Assembly (NCBI GenBank): GCA_020633995.1
Contig: JACKCO010000004.1
Location: 1 to 64,000 of the forward strand
DNA: 64,000 nucleotides
Direction of reading: 5' to 3'
DNA from: Campylobacterota bacterium
Lineage (GTDB): Bacteria > Babelota > Babeliae > Babelales > RVW-14
Below are positions 1-8,062 of the stretch, piece after piece (positions within the stretch are counted from its first letter, which is position 1; every line of letters starts with the position of its first letter). Under the pieces are notes generated by a model. That model did not search any database and was not told the DNA's origin. It saw only the letters and a list, made by a program, of their open reading frames with translations. Both the position numbers and the translations under genes were made by a program.

Positions 1-465
1 ACAGAAGAGACTAGGCGTGTCATGCAAGGCCGTGCTCAAAAAACACCCGAAGGGCATGACGTTTTTTATTTAGACATCGGATTCGAAGGTAGAAAGGTCA
101 TTGCTGGTATGCACCATGCAATTGCTGCTTATGCCAAGCAGGGCAATAATGTAGTGGTTGATTACATTATGTATGACCGAGCATGGCTTGATGAACTTAT
201 GAAGGTGCTAAAAGATGTACCGGTCTATTTTATTGGTATTAAGGCTAATATTAATGTAATTGAGCAAAGAGAGCGTGAGCGGGGGACGTCGCCGAAGGGC
301 CATGCTCGAGCCTACTATCAAAAGGCTCATGAGGGTTTGGTTTATGATTTTGAAATTGATACAACAAACGTAGGCCCAGAACAGGTAGCTGAGTATATTA
401 AAAATTTTGTTGAAAGTAGTGTGGTACCTACGGCATTTGAGCAGATGAGAAAAAGTAAAAAATAA
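1..465 (+). CDS. Chloramphenicol phosphotransferase-like kinase, 5' end outside window
   Basis: The reading frame is open to the first base of the window, so the N-terminal P-loop part is missing and the Met at base 22 is internal. The remaining ~154 residues match the C-terminal two thirds of the chloramphenicol phosphotransferase-like family (P-loop kinases, CPT). Visible landmarks are AIAAYAKQGNNVVVDYIM (family: small-molecule kinase core with an acidic residue after NNV), FIGIKANINVIEQRERERG (lid region rich in Arg) and YDFEIDTT near the end. The substrate cannot be told: most family members are not resistance enzymes. The next gene starts 15 bases downstream, so it probably shares a transcript with the exported-protein genes that follow, although this protein itself looks cytoplasmic. 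Family assignment is fairly sure; function is not. Confidence 0.75.
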   Translation, partial: TEETRRVMQGRAQKTPEGHDVFYLDIGFEGRKVIAGMHHAIAAYAKQGNNVVVDYIMYDRAWLDELMKVLKDVPVYFIGIKANINVIEQRERERGTSPKGHARAYYQKAHEGLVYDFEIDTTNVGPEQVAEYIKNFVESSVVPTAFEQMRKSKK

Positions 466-480
466 TGAAGGGTGTATAAG

Positions 481-1116
481 ATGAAAAATGTAAAAGTATT
501 ATTGTTTAGTGCCATTCTTTTGGGGCAAAGTTGTGCAGCGTGGTCGTGGGCAGATTTTGTGCCAGAATCAGTTAAGCGTTGGGTTGCTGACACATCGTTT
601 TTTAACGGGAAAATGGTTACAGAGGAAGGTGAGCACAAGTCTTTGGCCGTTAATGGTACGGCAACATTAAAAAAAGATCACATTAAAGACACGTTAAGTG
701 TTAACGGTGTTGGCGATCTTGAAGATGTTAAGGTTGATCGGCTTGTTCAGGTTAACGGTAGACTTAAAGCCCGTAACTGTACCTTTAATGAGGTTAAGGT
801 TAATGGACGAGCAGAGCTTGAGAAATGCAAAATTTTGAGCGATGCGACCATAGTCGGGGTGCTAGAAGCTGAAGATACTCGCTTCGAAAAACTGACAATA
901 TATGCTAAAAAGGTTTGGTTAAAGGAGTGTAGCATTAATCAATCAATTATTTTTCCAGAGCGCAGTGATAAGAAAAAAGAGGAGCAAGTACTTGAGCTTG
1001 TTGATACTGTTGTGAAAGGTGATATTACGTTTGAGCAAAAAGATGGTAAGGTTTTGCTTGTTGGCCAGTCCAAGGTTTTGGGTAATATTATTGGTGCGCA
1101 GCAAGCTCAAAAGTAA
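481..1116 (+). CDS. Exported protein with beta-solenoid-like repeats (bactofilin-like)
   Basis: Unknown function. I start at ATG 481 because GAAGGG at 467-472 sits 8 bases upstream; a GTG at 472 in the same frame has no spacing for it. The first ~22 residues form a signal peptide (KNVK, hydrophobic VLLFSAILLGQSC, then AWS). From about residue 50 to 200 the protein is a run of short strands with a recurring V-N-G turn (LAVNGTATL, LSVNGVGDL, VQVNGRLKA, VKVNGRAEL) at roughly 18-21 residue spacing. This is the pattern expected of a right-handed beta-helix such as bactofilins or polymer-forming cytoskeletal proteins, but here it is exported. It lies between a CPT-like kinase and an exported MutS-family ATPase, all closely spaced on one strand. 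Confidence 0.7.
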   Translation: MKNVKVLLFSAILLGQSCAAWSWADFVPESVKRWVADTSFFNGKMVTEEGEHKSLAVNGTATLKKDHIKDTLSVNGVGDLEDVKVDRLVQVNGRLKARNCTFNEVKVNGRAELEKCKILSDATIVGVLEAEDTRFEKLTIYAKKVWLKECSINQSIIFPERSDKKKEEQVLELVDTVVKGDITFEQKDGKVLLVGQSKVLGNIIGAQQAQK

Positions 1117-1151
1117 GTTTGAAAAGTTAGTTTTTTGAGGGGGATTTTTTT

Positions 1152-3302
1152 GTGAATAAAGTAAACAGCAAGATTTTATTGTCTATAATGCTTTGCTTTT
1201 TTTGTGTTTCTTTACATGCAAGTGACACTAAAAACGGTATTTATGAGCAAATTGCTCAGGAAAACTTAAAAACGCTTACGGATAGCTCACTGCAAAGTGA
1301 TGCTGGTATTTTGAGTGACCTAATCAACGATGACAAAGAGTTTTATCAGGTACTTGAAGAAACGTTTGAAAAGCAAAAGGATCTTGGAGTACAAGAAAAG
1401 CGAAGGCTAGTTTTTGCTATGCTTGCAGCCTTTGAGCAAGCAGAACAGGGGAGTGAGCAACATCATGTAGATGAAGATTGCTCCATGGACACTATTTCTT
1501 GGAAAGACTTGCAAATACTATGTGGATCAGGAGCGCATCCTGAGCTATATCTTGCCCAGAAGCTGGATAGGACCTGTACAGAAGTTGGACGTGCTATGCT
1601 TTACCACCGTCTGATTACACCAACTGCAGATATTGAAGAGCTTAAAAAACGTCAAAATGCTGTTAAAGCTGTCTGTGATGATGAGCAGTTGCGCGAAATA
1701 CTCGATAAAAATTTGAATGTTTTACAAACAAGCGAAAATATTTTGCTTTCACTTTGGGACGATGGCATGTATGAGAGCATGATTCAACATTTTTGCATTA
1801 AGTTCCCTTTTGAGAAAGAAATCGATTTTCTCAAAGACTGCTCGCAATCGTTTAATGAGAGTCCTCTGCTGCTTGAGATCAATCATCGTTTAAATGATAC
1901 AAAAAAAGTTATAGGTACTGCTTTAATGGGGTTGAGTGTTGCAACGCTTTCGTTGCGTACACTTAGTATTTTAGCACGTGAAACATCATGGCAAGAAACA
2001 ATCGATTCAATCAATGAGTATTTTCGTATTGGTGACCATGTAACTGAGTTTAGTCTGCCCGGTCTTTTATTTTTTGCTATGGAGAAATTGGGCACTGATC
2101 GTGAATTGCCAGCTATGAAGGCAGCTAAGGGCACCATAGCAGCAGTTAATAACGGTAGACATTTAAACCACTTAATCGATGGATGGTGGTATGTTGACAG
2201 TACCTATCTAAGGTGTATTCACGAAAAATTGAATTATATTGCTCTTTATTTACGTAACGTGAAAGCATTAATTGATGATGAGCAGATCAGTAGGGCCAAT
2301 ATTCCAGAAATTCAGCGACTCAAAAAAGCATATGAAGAATTTGATCGGCAGTCTGAAGAAATGGAGCAGTTTGTGGCTTTGCTTGAACAGGACACATTTA
2401 AGGAGGAGCCATCATACTATACCTATTTGGGGCAGGTGATTGCCGCATATAAATTGCTAGGTAAGGTGAAGGGGCAGTTTGGAAAATTGATGATGGCTGT
2501 TGGTGATGTTGATGTTTTGCTATCAACAGCTCGGCTTTATACCGAAATTGAGCAAGAAGGCAAGACTCCAGTTTGCTTTGCAGAATTTGTTGAAAATCAG
2601 TCGATGCAGCCACTGTGTGAACAGCAAGATTTTTGGAATCCTTTGCTTGATAGAGACAAGGCCATTGTTAACTCGCTTACGCTTGGCGAACAAGAACGTA
2701 CGAGTGCCATTATCACTGGCCCTAATGCGGGAGGAAAGTCAACAACAATGAAAGCATTTTTTATTAATGCATTGATTCCCCAAACATTGACTATTGCTTG
2801 TGCCAAACAATGTAAGCTTAAGCCATTTCATATTTTTAGGACTTATTTAAATATCACTGATGATATTGCAGCTGGAAATTCACACTTTAAAGCAGGTGTT
2901 TTGCGTGCGCGAGATCTCATGGATATTGCCGAACGGACAAACCAAATGGGCAAGTCATGCTTAATGGCAGTAGATGAGGTATTTAATGGAACGACCTTTG
3001 AGGAGGGTCAAGCCGCAGCCTATGCGTTTATCAAACAGCTTGGCGAGTATGAGCATGTTTCGTGCATTAGTCCAACACACTTTCCAATTTTGACTAATTT
3101 ACAAGATCAGACAAAATCATTTACTAACTACAAAGTAAGTGTTGAGTATGATCGTGATGGTAATTTTAGTTATCCATATAAGCTTGAGCGTGGTATAGCT
3201 CATCAGAATATTGCCTTTGATATTTTGTACAATGAAGGTTTTGGCGATCAATTTTTAAACCAAGCAAAGGCAGTTCTGAGTGATACTGCCCAATTAAAAT
3301 GA
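1152..3302 (+). CDS. Exported MutS-family ATPase (domain III core plus ATPase)
   Basis: The 716-residue product starts at GTG 1152 with GAGGGGG about 9 bases upstream. It opens with a clear Sec signal peptide (NKVNSK, then hydrophobic ILLSIMLCFFCVSL, cleavage after HAS). Residues from ~130 (LAQKLDRTCTEVGRAML, ITPTADIEELKKRQNAV) match the MutS core/lever domain III. The ATPase follows: Walker A GPNAGGKST (~523-531), an altered signature region near SHFKAG, Walker B LMAVDEVFNGT (~605) and the T-H-F switch SPTHFPIL. The mismatch-recognition domain I is absent. Family members act on DNA structures in the cytoplasm, so a signal peptide is unexpected; export or a host target is my inference. The stop codon overlaps an ATG at 3299 of the following gene. 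It is not the canonical mutS repair gene. Confidence 0.85.
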   Translation: MNKVNSKILLSIMLCFFCVSLHASDTKNGIYEQIAQENLKTLTDSSLQSDAGILSDLINDDKEFYQVLEETFEKQKDLGVQEKRRLVFAMLAAFEQAEQGSEQHHVDEDCSMDTISWKDLQILCGSGAHPELYLAQKLDRTCTEVGRAMLYHRLITPTADIEELKKRQNAVKAVCDDEQLREILDKNLNVLQTSENILLSLWDDGMYESMIQHFCIKFPFEKEIDFLKDCSQSFNESPLLLEINHRLNDTKKVIGTALMGLSVATLSLRTLSILARETSWQETIDSINEYFRIGDHVTEFSLPGLLFFAMEKLGTDRELPAMKAAKGTIAAVNNGRHLNHLIDGWWYVDSTYLRCIHEKLNYIALYLRNVKALIDDEQISRANIPEIQRLKKAYEEFDRQSEEMEQFVALLEQDTFKEEPSYYTYLGQVIAAYKLLGKVKGQFGKLMMAVGDVDVLLSTARLYTEIEQEGKTPVCFAEFVENQSMQPLCEQQDFWNPLLDRDKAIVNSLTLGEQERTSAIITGPNAGGKSTTMKAFFINALIPQTLTIACAKQCKLKPFHIFRTYLNITDDIAAGNSHFKAGVLRARDLMDIAERTNQMGKSCLMAVDEVFNGTTFEEGQAAAYAFIKQLGEYEHVSCISPTHFPILTNLQDQTKSFTNYKVSVEYDRDGNFSYPYKLERGIAHQNIAFDILYNEGFGDQFLNQAKAVLSDTAQLK

Positions 3303-3310
3303 GACTATAT

Positions 3311-4168
3311 ATGAAAATACTCCATATACTTCTTATGCTAGTGATGTGCTTTAGTGGCATTGCTTGCGCTGTAAAAAGAAGTCATAGAAAGAAATCAAAG
3401 ATTATTCAATTTTCATCATACAATGATGCAGAGGTTGCCTCGGCAGTAGCAAAAGCCGATGGGCAGACGCTAGTATTGTTTGATGTTGATGACACGCTCA
3501 TTCATTCACCAGATGCAGCGGCAAATCCTGCGCAGTATTCGCCGTGGTTTCGTATAAAATTGTTTTTTCGGTTTCCCCAGCTTTTATTTGAGAGACCAAG
3601 AGACGAGTGTGTTAGTGCTATTTTTGCTCAGGCTCAGCGTGAGCTTATTGAACAAGAAGCTGCTCAAGTAGTTGAAACATTCAAAGCTGCTGACTCTAAA
3701 GTGCTTGGCCTGACTGCCTCATGGTCTGGAAAATATGGTAGCATTGATGATGCAGCACTTATGAGAACTGATATGCTTAAAGCATTGGGTATTAATTTTA
3801 GTGATTCATTTCAAGATCAGTGGTTTACGAAATTGCCCAAGCATAAAAATGTTTATCCAAGACTTCATAGTGGGATTTTGTTTGCTAATCGACAAAATAA
3901 GGGAAATGTCTTGGTATCTTTTTTGGATCAGGCCTCATACTCGCCCTCAAGAATTATTGTTTTTGACGATAATAAAAAAGAACTACGCAAAATTCGTCGC
4001 GCGTGTAGAAAACGTAATGTTGAATGTCACTTGTATAACTACCGTGGTGCAAAATTACGCTCAACCCCGTTTAAATCTTCACGTGCGTTAAAACAGCTGC
4101 GCTGCCTAGTTCGTGAAAAGCGCTGGCTCAGCGATAGTGAATTTGATCAATATATAGAAAGTGTTTAA
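3311..4168 (+). CDS. Exported HAD-like phosphatase (DUF2608-like)
   Basis: Probable HAD-superfamily hydrolase. Motif I is FDVDDTL (~residue 57), with the two Asp that form the phospho-enzyme and act as acid/base. Motif II is likely GLTAS (~135) and the metal-binding motif IV is VFDDN (~217). The overall arrangement resembles the DUF2608 proteins found in intracellular bacteria. Translation can begin at ATG 3299, overlapping the MutS-like stop by 3 bases, or at ATG 3311. I prefer 3311 because it gives a clean signal peptide (KILHILLMLVMCFSGIACA). A lipobox-like IAC is present but not convincing. Tight coupling to the exported MutS-like gene suggests the two are made and exported together; the substrate is unknown. 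Confidence 0.75.
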   Translation: MKILHILLMLVMCFSGIACAVKRSHRKKSKIIQFSSYNDAEVASAVAKADGQTLVLFDVDDTLIHSPDAAANPAQYSPWFRIKLFFRFPQLLFERPRDECVSAIFAQAQRELIEQEAAQVVETFKAADSKVLGLTASWSGKYGSIDDAALMRTDMLKALGINFSDSFQDQWFTKLPKHKNVYPRLHSGILFANRQNKGNVLVSFLDQASYSPSRIIVFDDNKKELRKIRRACRKRNVECHLYNYRGAKLRSTPFKSSRALKQLRCLVREKRWLSDSEFDQYIESV

Positions 4169-4182
4169 TTAATTTGGAGCAG

Positions 4183-4212
4183 TTGACTTTTTCTCGAACC
4201 ATTTTTTATCAT
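4183..4212 (+). promoter_or_regulatory. Sigma70-type promoter for the gene at 4259
   Basis: TTGACT at 4183-4188 and TATCAT at 4207-4212 are separated by 18 bases. The pair lies in the 90-base gap after the HAD-like gene, so the next gene can be transcribed separately from the upstream run. Confidence 0.5.
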
Positions 4213-4258
4213 TGATTCGGTTGATAAACTAGTTTGGTTTTAGAACAAAGGGTGCACT

Positions 4259-5557
4259 GTGAAAAAAGTGGGTATACGCTTATTTGCCACTTGGTTAGGT
4301 TTAATTGTCTTTGGCTTGCTGCATGCAATTCCTTCTGCTGTTAGCCTGTTTGATCCTGCCAGAGAGGGAAGTGATACTGACTATGCGTGTGCGATTTCTT
4401 TGGAAACAAAAAAATATAAGGGTGCACTTCCTGGCCAAAAACATGAAGGCTTATCGGATAAAAAATGGTATTTTAAAGCTGCTTTTTTCAAAGATAAGAG
4501 TTTGGTAACAATCCTACAATTCCCTGCAGCATTGTTACTAAAAGAAGGAGAATTTGAGAATTTTATGCCACGACACCTTTCGTTTATTAATCGTGGAGCA
4601 GGTCGTGGTAATGTAGGCTGGGATCGTGAGTTGCTTTCCGTTGAAAATGGAAATCTGTTTAAATACACCTTATGGGCTGAGCAAAATGATGATGGTTCAT
4701 TTGCAAAATCAGTGGACTTTGGGAAGCGTGTTCCATTGTATGTTGATGGTAAGATTGATGAGAGTTATCAGCCTCGTTCGGACAGGCGCGGTAACATTTA
4801 TTTCAGGGTTGGTGAGCAGCACAAGCGTTGGGATATTCGTAGTGAGTCGGTTGAAGACCTTAGTGATGAACCAGGTGTTGCTCTTCCTGTGGTGATACCT
4901 GTGCCTGAAGATCTTAATATCCCACAAACACAGATTATTGATCCATTAGCTGTTGATAGAGCAAAGTTGAAAAGCGTGGGTGGTGCACTGGAAAATGAAA
5001 ACTACCTAAATGTTGTCCGTGAACTTAAGCTTGTTATGCGTGAGCGTGGTGTAAAAGCTAGCTTGAAAAAACCACTTTCCGCTCTTGTTACCTCAGGTGT
5101 TTTAGCGGCCATTGGGCAACAACTGATTACTGACCAGAAGGGTGATAGCGGCCAATTGCTAAAAGAGCAAGATGGAGCGTTTTTGTTACCGTACAAAAAT
5201 TACCTGGATATTTTAAAGTGGGCTGAGCGTGGTCAGCTGAAAGCAAAAATGGAAGATGCAAGTCAACTCAATGAGCTGAGTGGTGCAGTGCAAAATTTAC
5301 CGGCTCAGGTTGCTCAAAGAGAAGAAGTGGCAAAAGAAGTTGTAGATAAGTTGCTTGGGGCAAAGCCAAAAGATTGGGACAAATGGTTTGCGGATTCAAC
5401 AAAAAATGATTGGAAGAGCGACTTGGTGCTTCGTTATCTTTCTGGATTGAGCAAAGAAGGCCAAGATGAATTTCTAGGTAAATACGAGCTTTCAGTCATT
5501 AAAAAGGCTAATCTGAAACGGGTGTTTGATTCATACAAGTGGTATGCGAAAAAATAG
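4259..5557 (+). CDS. Exported protein of unknown function (432 residues)
   Basis: I do not recognise this family. Translation starts at GTG 4259 after an AAAGGG-containing site. The N-terminus is a signal peptide (KKVGIRLFATWLGLIVFGLLHA, likely cut before IPSAV). Residues ~30-200 are rich in aromatic and polar residues, look beta-rich, and include GRGNVGWDREL and GNIYFRVGEQHKRWDI. The C-terminal part (~230-430) is helical, with many Lys/Glu, and could be a repeat or coiled region. A promoter-like pair precedes it, and a hairpin containing its own stop codon follows. It ends 7 bases from the convergent membrane-protein gene. Confidence 0.7.
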   Translation: MKKVGIRLFATWLGLIVFGLLHAIPSAVSLFDPAREGSDTDYACAISLETKKYKGALPGQKHEGLSDKKWYFKAAFFKDKSLVTILQFPAALLLKEGEFENFMPRHLSFINRGAGRGNVGWDRELLSVENGNLFKYTLWAEQNDDGSFAKSVDFGKRVPLYVDGKIDESYQPRSDRRGNIYFRVGEQHKRWDIRSESVEDLSDEPGVALPVVIPVPEDLNIPQTQIIDPLAVDRAKLKSVGGALENENYLNVVRELKLVMRERGVKASLKKPLSALVTSGVLAAIGQQLITDQKGDSGQLLKEQDGAFLLPYKNYLDILKWAERGQLKAKMEDASQLNELSGAVQNLPAQVAQREEVAKEVVDKLLGAKPKDWDKWFADSTKNDWKSDLVLRYLSGLSKEGQDEFLGKYELSVIKKANLKRVFDSYKWYAKK

Positions 5558-5575
5558 TAAGGGGCTATTTTTTCG
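5547..5575. terminator. Bidirectional terminator containing both stop codons
   Basis: CGAAAAAATAG (5547-5557) and CTATTTTTTCG (5565-5575) form a perfect 11-bp stem with a 7-base loop. The plus gene's TAG (5555-5557) and the minus gene's TAG (5565-5567 on the complement) are mirror images inside the stem. The T-run is part of the stem, so either strand gives a poly-U arm. Confidence 0.7.
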
Positions 5576-6113
5576 GTGTATAATTTTTTACATACCATTC
5601 TGGAAACCATGACGTGAAAATAATAGGAAATGCCCACAGCGCGACAAGACCTATTTTTACAGGCCATTGAGATGATGAAAGTGAAAAGGGAAGAAAATAG
5701 GCGAGTAGTGATTTAACAGAAAGCGTTAGTGCCCATACTGCCGATATTGTGTAATTGATGAATTTAAAAGCGTAGGTGTTCCAATACTCTCTTGGTACAT
5801 CCTCTTTCGCATATTGCATGCTAAATGGGTTTTTGATAAAAATTGAAATCCACATGATGCTTGCAAGTGCTACTTTTGCGTTAGCATATGCATGACTACC
5901 AATAGCTATTTGGAGTGATGGCACGATATTGCAGACAGACAAAATTGAAAAGTAGATAAGCGTTCCCCATTCAATTACGAAAACTTTTTTAAGTCGCTTG
6001 AAGTTAAAGATTGCATTTACTATGAGTGCGAGTGGTGCAGCATGTGCTGCAGGCTCAAGTGAGAAATAGATTATCCATGGGGTAAAGCTTTGTAGAATGG
6101 TTAAAAACATCAA
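5565..6113 (-). CDS. Polytopic membrane protein
   Basis: A 182-residue, very hydrophobic protein with five or six probable membrane segments (for example LTILQSFTPWIIYFSL, YFSILSVCNIVPSLQIAIG, ALASIMWISIFI, INYTISAVWALTLSV, IGLVALWAFPIIF). A conserved-looking loop reads KNPFSMQYAKEDVP, similar to a loop in uncharacterised bacterial membrane proteins that I know only as hypothetical. It has no signal for a transporter or enzyme family. It is convergent with the exported protein at 4259 and divergent from the hydrolase at 6186, with only 72 bases between the start codons. Confidence 0.65.
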   Translation of the reverse strand: MMFLTILQSFTPWIIYFSLEPAAHAAPLALIVNAIFNFKRLKKVFVIEWGTLIYFSILSVCNIVPSLQIAIGSHAYANAKVALASIMWISIFIKNPFSMQYAKEDVPREYWNTYAFKFINYTISAVWALTLSVKSLLAYFLPFSLSSSQWPVKIGLVALWAFPIIFTSWFPEWYVKNYTPKK

Positions 6114-6185
6114 GACTCCTCGGTGGTGTACGACTAATTTTTCCTAGTGTAAAATAGTGTTTTTTAGAATGCAAGGAGTGATAGA

Positions 6186-7286
6186 GTGAAGCGTTTTATG
6201 GGTAATATGGCTTTTGTGACCGTGCTCTTTACTGGTGCAGTTTATGCCATAGAGCAAGAGTCGACATTGTTTAAAATTAATAACCAAAGTCAGACAAAGA
6301 TGTTTTCTGACGGGACGATTGAGGCGGCATATAGCAACTATTCTCACCTCAAGAACTCGAATTATTTTGAGGCTGAGTTCATTACGCAACACCAGCATGT
6401 GCGCGACAGTGTTTGTCAAAAGTATGATGTAGAAATTATAACTGCTGACTGCCAAAGTAATGACCTTGAGTGTTTGTACCTTAAGCGAAAGAGTAACACA
6501 CTTTTAGTTATAGGTCCTGGCTTTCCGGTGCCTAAAGAGCGTATGATCTCGTTTGTAGATCTTTTCCCCAACTATGATCTGTTATTTTTTGATTATCGTG
6601 GACAGGGGGGCAGTGTTTACAAAGATAGCTCCTGGTTTAGTCTTGCAGCATGGTTGGGCTTTGGTACGAAGTGTCTGTTTGGTGTTGATATGGCAGCAAC
6701 AAAGCTAGGCCAGCAAGAGCATGACGATTTATACGCAGTTGTAGAGGCAGTAAAGCAAAAAAAACAGTATCAGCATACCTATGGTATAGCACTGTGTTAT
6801 TCATCCTACATTTTTGCAAAAGCACAGGCACTAAAACCTAATCTTTTTCAAAAATTAATACTTGATGGGTGCTGGCCTAATGTGGCAAGTGTGGTCAGAA
6901 AAATAGCACAGTATCCGTCGTTAGTTTGTGGTCGTCAGCCACCAGGATCACCATGTTCGTGGCTAACCGATGCTCAATGGTTTCAAGATATTGGCCAGTG
7001 GATAGTCGAGTCAACCAGTGGTGCTGATTTGGGAAAATTTGTAGAGCTTTCTGAGTATGCAAAGCATTTGAATATACCAGTTCTTTTTTGGCAGTGTGGT
7101 GATGATTGTTATTGCTCGGCTGAGCAGTTTGAGAAGATTTGGCAAGCCACTAAAGCGTGGAAAATGTCCATTTTTACCAAGAACCGGCATGGACGTAATC
7201 ATGTCTGGCAGCGTGAGCTGTATGCATATTTGGGTAATTATTTCTTTGAAAATGCTCTAAATGAGGCTCTGTTCCAAGATCTTTGA
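6186..7286 (+). CDS. Exported alpha/beta hydrolase with likely Cys nucleophile
   Basis: Translation begins at GTG 6186, 7 bases after AAGGAG. A signal peptide (KRFMGNMAFVTVLFTGAVYA) is followed by an alpha/beta-hydrolase body. VIGPGFPVPKERM is the oxyanion-loop region and LFFDYRGQGGS the strand before the nucleophile. The nucleophile elbow reads GIALCYSS at ~201-208, where the position normally occupied by Ser in G-x-S-x-G is Cys (~204). The acid is probably Asp in QCGDDCY (~305) and the base His in NRHGRNH (~335-338). Dienelactone-hydrolase-type enzymes use Cys this way, but the overall family cannot be named. Several extra Cys residues fit an oxidising, exported environment. Confidence 0.7.
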   Translation: MKRFMGNMAFVTVLFTGAVYAIEQESTLFKINNQSQTKMFSDGTIEAAYSNYSHLKNSNYFEAEFITQHQHVRDSVCQKYDVEIITADCQSNDLECLYLKRKSNTLLVIGPGFPVPKERMISFVDLFPNYDLLFFDYRGQGGSVYKDSSWFSLAAWLGFGTKCLFGVDMAATKLGQQEHDDLYAVVEAVKQKKQYQHTYGIALCYSSYIFAKAQALKPNLFQKLILDGCWPNVASVVRKIAQYPSLVCGRQPPGSPCSWLTDAQWFQDIGQWIVESTSGADLGKFVELSEYAKHLNIPVLFWQCGDDCYCSAEQFEKIWQATKAWKMSIFTKNRHGRNHVWQRELYAYLGNYFFENALNEALFQDL

Positions 7287-7353
7287 GTGACGATTTTCTC
7301 TGAAGATCGATTTAGAGCGGTAAATCGAGCAATTTTTATAAAAAATATCCCAT

Positions 7354-7395
7354 TTGACATTAACTAAGAGTGTGGCTATGCTATATTTAATGTCA
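7354..7395 (+). promoter_or_regulatory. Promoter flanked by a 9-bp inverted repeat
   Basis: TTGACA (7354-7359), a 17-base spacer and TATGCT (7377-7382) form a good sigma70-type promoter for the small gene at 7488. The arms TGACATTAA (7355-7363) and TTAATGTCA (7387-7395) are perfect complements; one overlaps the -35 box and the other the expected start of transcription. This could be a repressor operator. Confidence 0.5.
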
Positions 7396-7487
7396 GTTAT
7401 TCAAAATTAAGCCTGTTTAACTGATTTTGTTGCGTGTGCGACGAGAATTGGTAGGGTATAAGTTTAATTAACCAAATGGAGGATATC

Positions 7488-7904
7488 ATGGTTAATCGTA
7501 TTTCTAAAGCCGTATTGCTTGCATGTTTAATGGCTGTTGGTGCTAATGGCATGGCTATGTGTGGCAAAAACAACGATGAGAGTCGAAGAGAACTAAGAGA
7601 ACTACAAGAGAAGTGGCTTAATCGTAAAGTAAGGGAAGGTCTGGCTGTTTCGATTGGTGTCCTTGCTTCTGGTTTGTGTCTTTACACTAAATTTGTAACA
7701 GAACACAGACTCTATCCTGAAAGAAACTTAAAGTCTTTTTTTAAGAGAGGCTTGTGGAAGGCTACAGCCTATTCATCGCTTATTCCAGCATACTTAATAA
7801 ATAGAAACGAGTTTTTTCCTGATTTTTATTTGTTTAATCAGAAATTAAAAGATAAATATTTCTGGAGTTGGATTCCAGAGCAGAACCCTAGCGAGAAGAA
7901 GTAA
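7488..7904 (+). CDS. Small exported protein of unknown function
   Basis: A 138-residue product. I choose ATG 7488 because GGAGG at 7478-7482 lies 5 bases upstream; the in-frame ATG at 7476 overlaps that site. The signal peptide is VNRISKAVLLACLMAVGANGMA. The rest contains one hydrophobic stretch (GLAVSIGVLASGLCLYTKFV) and a second weaker one (TAYSSLIPAYLI), with basic and aromatic residues between, so a small membrane or envelope protein is possible. No family is recognised. It is a stand-alone unit with its own promoter and a strong hairpin terminator. Confidence 0.6.
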   Translation: MVNRISKAVLLACLMAVGANGMAMCGKNNDESRRELRELQEKWLNRKVREGLAVSIGVLASGLCLYTKFVTEHRLYPERNLKSFFKRGLWKATAYSSLIPAYLINRNEFFPDFYLFNQKLKDKYFWSWIPEQNPSEKK

Positions 7905-7937
7905 ACATTCGTTTTTTTTAATGGTAATTAACTGAAT

Positions 7938-7972
7938 AAAATAAGGGGCTCAATTCGAGCCCCTTATTTTCT
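7938..7972. terminator. Strong rho-independent terminator
   Basis: A perfect 14-bp stem with arms at 7938-7951 and 7957-7970 and a 5-base AATTC loop. The core is GGGGCTC/GAGCCCC and the stem ends in AT-rich pairs that supply the U-tract in both directions. It closes the small gene and isolates grpE. Confidence 0.85.
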
Positions 7973-8062
7973 AAAAGCTCTTTCTATGTTATACTTTCCT
8001 TGTTATTTAACGTCTAAAAATACATTATTATTTTCTATTTAAAATATTTAGGTGGAAGTGTT

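Noticed and set aside
1152..3302. Canonical mutS or mutS2 mismatch-repair gene
   Set aside because: The mismatch-binding domain I and the C-terminal Smr domain of MutS2 are absent, and a signal peptide is present.
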